Assembly (NCBI RefSeq): GCF_003813865.1
Contig: NZ_RMVG01000004.1
Coordinates: 186,001-250,000 of the forward strand
DNA length: 64,000 nucleotides
Source: Candidatus Pantoea deserta
Lineage (GTDB): Bacteria > Pseudomonadota > Gammaproteobacteria > Enterobacterales > Enterobacteriaceae
Direction of reading: 5' to 3'
The notes below the pieces were generated by a model that saw nothing but the letters and a program-made list of their open reading frames with translations, ran no database searches and was not told the origin of the DNA. Made by a program: the position numbers and the translations under genes. This document shows positions 35,464 through 41,654 of this stretch, piece by piece; position 1 is the first letter of the stretch; the number at the start of each line of letters is the position of its first letter.

Positions 35464-35550
35464 AAATTCTTCAAGGGTGATTACCAGAGTCATCTGTAGA
35501 AGTCCTGAAAGCCCGCACGGTGAAAGCCTTGCGGGCTTTTTTGTGCCTGT
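35458..35550 (+). repeat. att direct repeat, left copy
   Basis: This 93-bp repeat starts with the CCACCA end of ssrA and continues into element DNA. It is identical to 41045-41137 except for one base (T at 35529, C at 41116). It includes a transcription terminator. The match extends far past the tmRNA end, so the sequence to the right is element-borne, as at an attL. Confidence 0.95.
35510..35542 (+). terminator. Terminator inside the left att repeat, serving ssrA
   Basis: AGCCCGCA / TGCGGGCT stem with a 12-base loop, then six T's, 47 bp after the mature tmRNA end. The same hairpin is duplicated in the right repeat at 41097-41129. Confidence 0.85.
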
Positions 35551-36636
35551 GACCTTCCGCTTCCGTAACGGCGTGTATGACACCACGACAGGCACCTTCA
35601 GCCCACACCGCCGCGAGCACTGGCTGCGCACCGTCAACAGTGTGGACTACACCGCTCCACGTCCGGGTGAAAACCTCGCAGACCACGCCCCGGCATTCTG
35701 GCGCTGGTTAACGCGGGCTGCCGGACACAATCACGACAAGCAGGAGCGCATCCTCGCGGCGTTATTTATGGTGCTGGCAAACCGCTACGACTGGCAGATG
35801 TTTCTTGAGGTCACCGGCCCGGCGGTAGCGGTAAAAGCGTGATGGCCTCAATAGCCACTCTGCTGGCCTGAAAAGACAATACCACGTCAGCCACTATCGA
35901 CACGCTGGAATCCTCACGCGAGCGGGCCAGCGTGGTGGGCTTCTCACTAATTATTCTCCCTGACCAGGAGAAATGGAGCGGCGACGGCGCGGGCATCAAG
36001 GCGATTACCGGCGGCGATGCCGTGGCAATCGATCCGAAATACCGTGACGCCTATTCAACGCACATCCCGGCGGTGATTCTGGCGGTGAATAACAATCCTA
36101 TGCGTTTCAGCGATCGCAGCGGCGGCGTATCACGTCGCCGGGTAATCCTGACGTTCCCGGAAGTGATACCGGCAAAAGAGCGTGACCCGCAGTTGCTGGA
36201 CAAAATCAGCACCGAGCTGGCCGTGATTGTTCGACATCTGATGCAGCGCTTCGTGTCGCCAGATGAAGCCCGCGAGCTGTTGCAGGCGCAGCAATCATCT
36301 GGCGAGGCGCTGGAGATTAAACGCCAGGCTGATCCGCTGGTCGATTTCTGCGCCTACCTGATGCCGATAAGCACCGCGACCGGGCTGTTTATGGGTAACG
36401 CCAATATCCGCCCGCTGAACCCGAAGCGCTACCTCTATCACGCCTACCTGTCCTTTATGGAGTCACGCGGCCATCAGCACCCGCTTAGCCTGACGGCTTT
36501 CGGGCAGGCTGTCCCGCAGACGCTGAAGGAGTATGAACGAGTGCTGCTCAAACGCAGAACAAATAACGGCGTCCAGACCAATCTCACGCTACATGAAGAT
36601 AGTGAAGCAGATTGGCTGCCAGCATGTATTGCCTAA
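35549..36636 (+). pseudogene. P4-type alpha replication protein (primase/helicase), C-terminal fragment, broken
   Basis: The translation matches the C-terminal helicase half of phage P4 alpha protein: FRNGVYD, then KQERILAALFMVLANRYDWQMFLEVTG, LIILPDQEKWSGDGAGIKAITGGDAV and ARRR-like VSRRRVILTFPEV. The N-terminal primase half is missing, and the gene starts abruptly at the end of the att repeat. A one-base loss at about 35820 breaks the frame inside Walker A (GPGGSGKS becomes readable only across frames). A TGA at 35869 replaces the glycine codon in LLAGK. The rest is open to 36636. It is clearly non-functional. Confidence 0.92.
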
Positions 36637-36652
36637 TAATGACGTTTCACAT

Positions 36653-36674
36653 AAACCGGCTTAGGCTGGTTTTT
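36653..36674 (+). terminator. Weak terminator after the primase remnant
   Basis: AACCGGC / GCTGGTT (one G-U pair) with a TTAG loop is followed by TTT. It lies 17 bp after the alpha stop codon. Confidence 0.55.
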
Positions 36675-36875
36675 AATGCCTGATGGAATCACTAATCTTA
36701 CTAAATGTCAGCAAGGGCATGAGTTGGAAAATGCACGTTAACTTTTAGTTCGATTATCGGGCGAGCACTCACCTTAATGACTTGATAGTTATAGCATTGC
36801 TCCTTTACTGACTCTTCAATTTTTAGCAAAATCTTCTGTTACTCATAATTTATGCAACTTCATCAAATTCAGTGC

Positions 36876-36905
36876 TTGTCAAGCCTACTAATAAAGCGCT
36901 ATAAC
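36876..36905 (+). promoter_or_regulatory. Possible promoter of the ABC-3C operon
   Basis: The 36675-37062 gap holds no gene and is AT-rich. Within it TTGTCA, an 18-base spacer and TATAAC resemble a sigma70 promoter, about 155 bp before the first gene. In AT-rich DNA such matches arise by chance, so this is weak. Confidence 0.3.
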
Positions 36906-37062
36906 AACATCAGTGTATATGGACTGTGCAGTTATCAAGAACTATGACCGCGGAATGCTTCTGGCTGTTTAAAACTCACAAAACTATGATTAGATAAAAA
37001 CAGCATAACTTTTATTTATAACGGAAATTCATACTAATTTAATTAACAATTAAATATGAAAA

Positions 37063-38166
37063 ATGATGAGTGAAGATAATTTCAAAGAGCTATCCCCTAA
37101 CCCTCAAAAAGGTTTATATAGTTCAGCACATGTTGTTTCTGGCATTCCTATCCCCAAAACACAACGTGTACAGCTATTTAATTCAGATGAATGGGAGGAA
37201 TTCACAGAAGAGTGGGCATCCTCTCTCGAAAGTTCATACCATTCTGTCAGGCGATTTTCAGGTTCGGGGGATAAAGGACTGGATGTTGCAGGATTTGTGT
37301 TATCCAACCAGTTTAGTGACGGGTGGGATAACTACCAATGTAAATTTTATGACCATCCATTAACCCCCTCCGATGTTTGGGTTGAGTTAGGTAAAGTCAT
37401 TTATTATACATATCGCGGCGATTACACAACGCCTAGAAAATATTACTTTGTTGCACCAAAGCAAGTTGGCACCAAGTTAGGAAACTTACTTTCAAATGCC
37501 GTTAAATTAAAAGAAGAGCTCCAAAATAATTGGGTTAAATATTGTGAGGATGGAATCACCTCCACATCAAAAATCAAACTTGAAGATGGCCTACTTAAGC
37601 ATTTAGATAGCTTTGATTTCACAATTTTCGACTCGATTTCACTTGTCAAAATGATTGAACAACATGCTTCAACCAATTTCCATGTAGTAAGATTTGGCGG
37701 TGGTTTAGGGGTCCGTCCTGAACCTGTAATTCCACTTGAAGATACTGTTTCGTTGAATCATAGATACATCAGGCAACTCTTACACGTTTATGCAAAATCA
37801 AAAGGATTAGACACTCAATGTGTAGATTTAAAATTAATAAATAATGATGATGACTTGCTGATGAATTTTAGAAGGCAGCGCGAGCGCTTTTATCATGCAG
37901 AATCCTTGCGTAACTTTTCTCGTGACACGCTCCCTTCGGGGGTTTTTGAAAATCTTCAAAATGACATTTTCGACGGAGTCGTGGACTCTTATGAAGCTTC
38001 ACATAAATGCGAGATGAGTCGTTTAAGAGTTATAATGGCTCAAGCCGCTGTAATTACCATCGATGCAAACCCACTTTCAAGCGTCACACGACCAAGAGAT
38101 AAGCAAGGAATTTGTCATCAGCTCGTAAATGATAGTCGCTTGAATTGGAGTGAAAGTGATGAGTGA
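37063..38166 (+). CDS. ABC-3C system nuclease component (Mrr-like PD-(D/E)xK domain)
   Basis: This 367-aa protein is the first gene of a tight three-gene operon. Residues about 42-125 look like an Mrr-type restriction-endonuclease fold. A helix (DEWEEFTEEWASSL, with E49/E50) comes first. Next is the catalytic-strand pattern GSGDKGLD74VAGF, followed by Q92-C-K94, the D...QxK arrangement of the Mrr branch. The remaining about 240 residues have no motif I recognise and presumably form the family's C-terminal partner-binding domain. AT-rich codon use differs from the host. No substrate is known. The nuclease call is from motif reading and operon context. An equivalent second ATG lies at 37066. 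Confidence 0.75.
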   Translation: MMSEDNFKELSPNPQKGLYSSAHVVSGIPIPKTQRVQLFNSDEWEEFTEEWASSLESSYHSVRRFSGSGDKGLDVAGFVLSNQFSDGWDNYQCKFYDHPLTPSDVWVELGKVIYYTYRGDYTTPRKYYFVAPKQVGTKLGNLLSNAVKLKEELQNNWVKYCEDGITSTSKIKLEDGLLKHLDSFDFTIFDSISLVKMIEQHASTNFHVVRFGGGLGVRPEPVIPLEDTVSLNHRYIRQLLHVYAKSKGLDTQCVDLKLINNDDDLLMNFRRQRERFYHAESLRNFSRDTLPSGVFENLQNDIFDGVVDSYEASHKCEMSRLRVIMAQAAVITIDANPLSSVTRPRDKQGICHQLVNDSRLNWSESDE

Positions 38167-38644
38167 GCAACTTCAACCTGGAGTGACTATATTTAATAGC
38201 GCCCTAGAGGCTGGCGTTCGTTCCTTAGTTATTCTGACCGCTAACTTTCCTGCCACTTTGGATTTACAGCGACTGGTAGATTCGGACTATTTAGTTGTTC
38301 ATTCTGGAGACGTTAATGGCCCAGAAAGTATTCATCCTCCCGTCCCACTTAGACAAGGTGAACTTCTTATAAGACGTAAAATTATTGAGTCAGGTCTCAC
38401 ATTGATGTTGAGTAGAGGTCTTATAAACAGAATAGTTTCCTCTGAAGGAATTACTTATCAAGCCAGTGATTACGCGAAACCATTCGTCGATTCATTAACT
38501 ACACCTTATATTCACCTATTAGTTGAAAGAGCACGCTGGGCAGTTGAAACCTTTGGTAATATGGACTCAAAAGAATTTCAAAATCTTATTAGCAGTTTTT
38601 TTGATAAATGGACTACGCAGTTCCACGGCTTAGGAAAAAAATAA
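38159..38644 (+). CDS. ABC-3C system middle component
   Basis: This 161-aa protein overlaps the upstream gene by 8 bp and ends 4 bp before the ATPase gene, so the three are translated together. The ATG at 38159 is preferred over 38150 because GGAG lies 8 bases upstream. Residues about 15-105 suggest a winged helix: a helix pair around LVILTANFPATLDLQRLVDSDYL, and a strand-rich wing with IESGLTLMLSRGLINRIVSSEGITYQASDYA. Middle components of ABC-3C systems are thought to bridge ATPase and effector. The function is assigned by size, position and fold impression, not by a catalytic motif. Confidence 0.7.
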   Translation: MSEQLQPGVTIFNSALEAGVRSLVILTANFPATLDLQRLVDSDYLVVHSGDVNGPESIHPPVPLRQGELLIRRKIIESGLTLMLSRGLINRIVSSEGITYQASDYAKPFVDSLTTPYIHLLVERARWAVETFGNMDSKEFQNLISSFFDKWTTQFHGLGKK

Positions 38645-38648
38645 AAAA

Positions 38649-40499
38649 ATGAATAAAACACTTAAAATAACCAATGTTTGTTTTTTGGGTGCTGGTATCA
38701 AGCCTTCCATCATAGAGTTTAAAAAAAATTTAAACGTTATTTGTGGCGCATCCGATACGGGAAAGTCTTTTCTCATCGAAGTTATTGACTTTCTTCTCGG
38801 AGGGAGTGACTTGAGAGATATTCCGGAGCTTCATGGATATGAAAAAGCCCGAATAACCATCGATTCTTCCGAAAAAGGAACCTGGACATTTGAGCGTAGT
38901 ATAGCAGGAGGGAATTACAAAATATTCCAAGGGGATATTCAAATTTCGACAAACGTTCAGCCAAACGGCATGCTCAAAATGAAACATGCAGCAGGTCGAG
39001 AGGATAATATATCTGGTTGGCTTCTTGGCGCTTTAGGTTTGCTCAGTCAAAATATCCGAAAAAATGCGCAGGGAGATTGCCGCTCTCTTAGTTTTCGTGA
39101 TATAGCTCGATTAGTCATTGTTGATGAAAGAGAGATTATTCGCCAAAATTCACCTTATTTAACAGGCCAATATATTTCCAAAACAGCTGAAAAGTCTACG
39201 TTGAAATTATTATTAACCGGATTAGACGATAGCTCCATCGTGCCATTTGAAGTTAGCTCACAAGAAGAAAAAAATGACCAAGCAAAAGCAGAACTGATTG
39301 AGCAGTGGATAAGTGATTTAAACGATGAAATTTTAGAAAATGGTTATGAACGTGAAGAGCTCAACCAACAGATTGATAAACTTAACTCATCTATTACTTT
39401 AACTAGAGAGAAAATTGATCTAGCTCTACTGAAATTCAAAGAAATGACGAACAGTAGGCGTGTCATCGTTCAAAAGCGCGAAGAAATAAAAGATAGAATT
39501 GCTGATATTGATAGCATGCTTGGTCGCTTTGATTTATTAAGGCAACAATATTTATCAGATTTGAATCGTTTGATGGCTATAGAGGAGTCAGGATCACTTT
39601 TTGTGCATTATGAACGGTTATCCTGCCCTCAATGTGGCGCGCCACCACACGCCCAACACAGTGTCGAAACTTGTAATGAACATGTTGAATTGATAGTCAT
39701 TGCAGCGTTGGCAGAAATGGAAAAGATAAAAATCCTCGCCAGTGATCTTGATTCTACAATCACGGCTTTAAAAAATGAATATTCGAATAATTTAGATAAG
39801 CTTAATGACGTCGATGAGCAATTTACTCTCATTGATAATGAGATAAGAAATGCAAGTGCGCCTGAGATTGCTAATGTACAATCAGATTACGCTCTTTTTG
39901 TTGATGCACGTAGTAAAGCCTTATCTTACCTTTCTTTGTTTACACGATTGGACAAGCTTCTATCCCAAAAGGAAAATTTATTCGGAATTGAAGGTGCTTC
40001 TGATACTGACAATAAGAAAATTTTGACAAATCTACCTATTAAAATCCTGCACGAATTTTCAAAAACGGTTGAAAAAATACTTGAAGCTTGGGATTTTCCT
40101 GATACAGGTGATGTCTATTTTGACGAAGTTACAATGGATTTTGTTATTAATGGTAAACTTCGTGGTAACAGAGGTAAAGGCCTCCGTGCAATAACACACG
40201 CTGCTGTTACTTTAGGATTACTTGAATTTTGTAAGGAACGCTCACTTCCTCATCCAGGTTTTGTAGTCATTGACTCGCCATTGCTTGCATATTATGAACC
40301 AGAAGGAGAAAGTGACAGCTTGAAAGGTTCGGCACTTAAGAAAAACTTCTATAAATACTTGCTCGAAGAGCACTCCGACAGCCAGATCATTATTATTGAA
40401 AACGAGCACCCACCAGAACTATTCGAGGATCAGCTTGGGCTAACTGTATTCACCAAAAATCCTCGACATGGACGCTTTGGTCTATTTCATCCTAAGTAA
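38649..40499 (+). CDS. ABC-3C system ATPase, DUF3732-type SMC-like protein
   Basis: This 616-aa SMC/Rad50-like ABC ATPase has Walker A G33-ASDTGK39-S40. Long coiled-coil arms (about 195-300 and 345-420) flank a hairpin tip with a possible zinc hook: C326-P-Q-C329 and C342. The C-terminal half-ATPase contains a signature-like stretch RGNRGKGLRAITHAAVTLGLLEF. Walker B is FVVID542-SP, followed by an ENEHPPE switch region. These features fit DUF3732 proteins that accompany middle components in ABC-3C modules. By analogy it may sense DNA or invading nucleoprotein and license the nuclease. The AT-rich gene is followed by a strong inverted repeat. Confidence 0.85.
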   Translation: MNKTLKITNVCFLGAGIKPSIIEFKKNLNVICGASDTGKSFLIEVIDFLLGGSDLRDIPELHGYEKARITIDSSEKGTWTFERSIAGGNYKIFQGDIQISTNVQPNGMLKMKHAAGREDNISGWLLGALGLLSQNIRKNAQGDCRSLSFRDIARLVIVDEREIIRQNSPYLTGQYISKTAEKSTLKLLLTGLDDSSIVPFEVSSQEEKNDQAKAELIEQWISDLNDEILENGYEREELNQQIDKLNSSITLTREKIDLALLKFKEMTNSRRVIVQKREEIKDRIADIDSMLGRFDLLRQQYLSDLNRLMAIEESGSLFVHYERLSCPQCGAPPHAQHSVETCNEHVELIVIAALAEMEKIKILASDLDSTITALKNEYSNNLDKLNDVDEQFTLIDNEIRNASAPEIANVQSDYALFVDARSKALSYLSLFTRLDKLLSQKENLFGIEGASDTDNKKILTNLPIKILHEFSKTVEKILEAWDFPDTGDVYFDEVTMDFVINGKLRGNRGKGLRAITHAAVTLGLLEFCKERSLPHPGFVVIDSPLLAYYEPEGESDSLKGSALKKNFYKYLLEEHSDSQIIIIENEHPPELFEDQLGLTVFTKNPRHGRFGLFHPK

Positions 40500-40530
40500 G
40501 CCTTAAACCACTGAGCTTAAATTAGCTACT

Positions 40531-40562
40531 GATAACTAGTTATTTCGCAATAATTAGTTATC
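40531..40562 (+). terminator. Inverted repeat after the ABC-3C operon
   Basis: Arms 40531-40544 and 40549-40562 are 13 of 14 complementary (GATAACTAGTTATT / AATAATTAGTTATC) with a 4-base loop, 31 bp after the ATPase stop. There is no T-run. It may end transcription or protect the mRNA. The rest of 40500-41044 holds no gene, only a short inverted repeat AAAAGTG / CACTTTT at 40848-40872 and the arm-like repeat at 40955. Confidence 0.5.
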
Positions 40563-40954
40563 AATGCTATACACCAAAATACTTATAAAATATTGATCCG
40601 TTACATTTGGAATATTAGCACTATTTAAGCAATATGTTAGAGTTCTGACTATCATTTACGCACATTGTAAAATATCTTCTACTTTCAACATACTGCTGAA
40701 TATTCCATTATACAAAGCTTGATAACGCCACATTATGTATACCATCTTCGGCCATTTTTTATCATTTCGGCTAAGGTGATCACTTTAGTACACATCCCTT
40801 GCCTTACCCTTCATCATCTAACTCAATGAATTTAAAACATAAAAACCAAAAGTGAACAGTGTGAACACTTTTACTTAAAATCATTTTATTTTGGATTTAG
40901 CTCCGGGCATTCGTTATCCTTGCCAAGCCGTTACGGAGTGTGAGATCCAATAAT

Positions 40955-40975
40955 TGGTACACGTTTAGGTACACG
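40955..40975 (+). repeat. Arm-type-like repeat, left of the right att
   Basis: A 21-bp sequence beginning TGGTACACGTTTAGGTACAC recurs exactly at 41175-41195. Each copy contains two GGTACACG half-sites 12 bp apart, a layout resembling paired integrase arm-type binding sites. Confidence 0.7.
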
Positions 40976-41044
40976 GTACAAAGTTGAATTAGATAAAACC
41001 ACTTAAATACATCATTTTGCGATATTTATTCAGATTCCGCAAGC

Positions 41045-41137
41045 CCACCAAAATTCTTCAAGGGTGATTACCAGAGTCATCTGTAGAAGTCCTGAAAGCC
41101 CGCACGGTGAAAGCCCTGCGGGCTTTTTTGTGCCTGT
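41045..41137 (+). repeat. att direct repeat, right copy
   Basis: Second copy of the 93-bp repeat, one mismatch to 35458-35550. It is preceded by TTCAGATTCCGCAAGC, which resembles a variant tmRNA T-arm/3' end, so the element carries its own form of the ssrA terminus. It lies between the two 21-bp arm-like repeats. Confidence 0.95.
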
Positions 41138-41174
41138 AAACTTCCGACACGAGCCCCCTGAATCCAGTGTTAAC

Positions 41175-41195
41175 TGGTACACGTTTAGGTACACG
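41175..41195 (+). repeat. Arm-type-like repeat, right of the right att
   Basis: Exact copy of 40955-40975, 49 bp upstream of the integrase start. Together they flank the att core as arms flank a phage attP. Confidence 0.7.
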
Positions 41196-41243
41196 CTGTA
41201 ATGTGGGCCAATAACGTGTATCAGTTATGGACGGAAACCAGGC

Positions 41244-41539
41244 ATGGCGCGGATTACCCGCCCCCTCATCAATAACGAAATCCTCAAAGCTAAGCCTCTA
41301 GTAAAAGACTTCACGCTGCACGATGGCGACGGCCTTTTCCTGCTCATCAAATCGTCGGGTAAGAAGCTATGGTGTTTCCGTTACCAGCGGCCAGCAAGTA
41401 GCAGCGGTACAAATCTCAGTCTTGGCTCCTACCCTGCCCTAACGCTCGCTGCTGCACGTCAGATGCGTGACCAATATCTGTCGCTGCTTGCTAAGGGGCT
41501 CGTTCCACAGAAGCAGCTAAACGCTAAAAAGCAGCGAGT
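41244..41539 (+). pseudogene. P4-type tyrosine integrase, N-terminal fragment
   Basis: About 98 codons match the N-terminal DUF4102 arm-binding domain of P4-family integrases (MARITRPLINNEILKAKPLV, LHDGDGLFLLIKSSGKKLW, LGSYPALTLAAARQMRDQ). Similarity stops near QLNAKKQR. The frame stays open to 42026, but that extension is antisense to the mgtB-associated small gene and mgtB. The core-binding and catalytic domains with the Arg/His/Tyr residues are absent, so no recombinase activity is expected. The distance to the att repeat (106 bp) is normal for ssrA-type integrases. Confidence 0.9.
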
Positions 41540-41557
41540 CGCCCCGCTGCCTGTTGA

Positions 41558-41644
41558 TTACCGCATCACCACCGTCAGCAATATCAGCGCAATCGCCATC
41601 GCGGCTATACCGATAAAGGCCTGGTCGAGTTTTCTTCTTTTCAC
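41558..41644 (-). CDS. 28-residue membrane peptide after mgtB (MgtR-like by position)
   Basis: A GTG-started ORF begins 10 bp after the mgtB stop with a strong GAGGAGG ribosome site 6 bases upstream. It encodes a positively charged N-terminus (MKRRKLDQ) and one hydrophobic helix (AFIGIAAMAIALILLTVV). Salmonella mgtCBR has a 30-residue membrane peptide, MgtR, in the same place, which promotes degradation of MgtC and affects MgtA. The sequences are not clearly similar, so only position, size and topology support the analogy. The integrase remnant breaks off about 20 bp beyond its stop. Confidence 0.65.
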   Translation of the reverse strand: MKRRKLDQAFIGIAAMAIALILLTVVMR

Positions 41645-41654
41645 TGCCGCCTCC

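Larger units (their letters stand above)
35458..41557 (+). mobile_element. Degenerate P4-type satellite island in ssrA carrying an ABC-3C operon
   Basis: The island starts at the ssrA 3' end. In order it contains a 93-bp att repeat, a P4 alpha-primase fragment, an AT-rich three-gene ABC-3C operon, a second copy of the att repeat between two 21-bp arm-like repeats, and an integrase N-terminus. It ends where the mgtB-associated small gene begins. The middle (about 36640-41040) has clearly lower GC and AT-rich codon use compared with the flanks, a sign of transfer. No functional integrase is left, so it should be immobile on its own. The right boundary is approximate, between 41540 and 41557. 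Confidence 0.88.

Noticed and set aside
35477-35548. First 24 codons of the open frame leading into the primase remnant
   Set aside because: This part is the att repeat and terminator, not alpha protein; the start codon is accidental.
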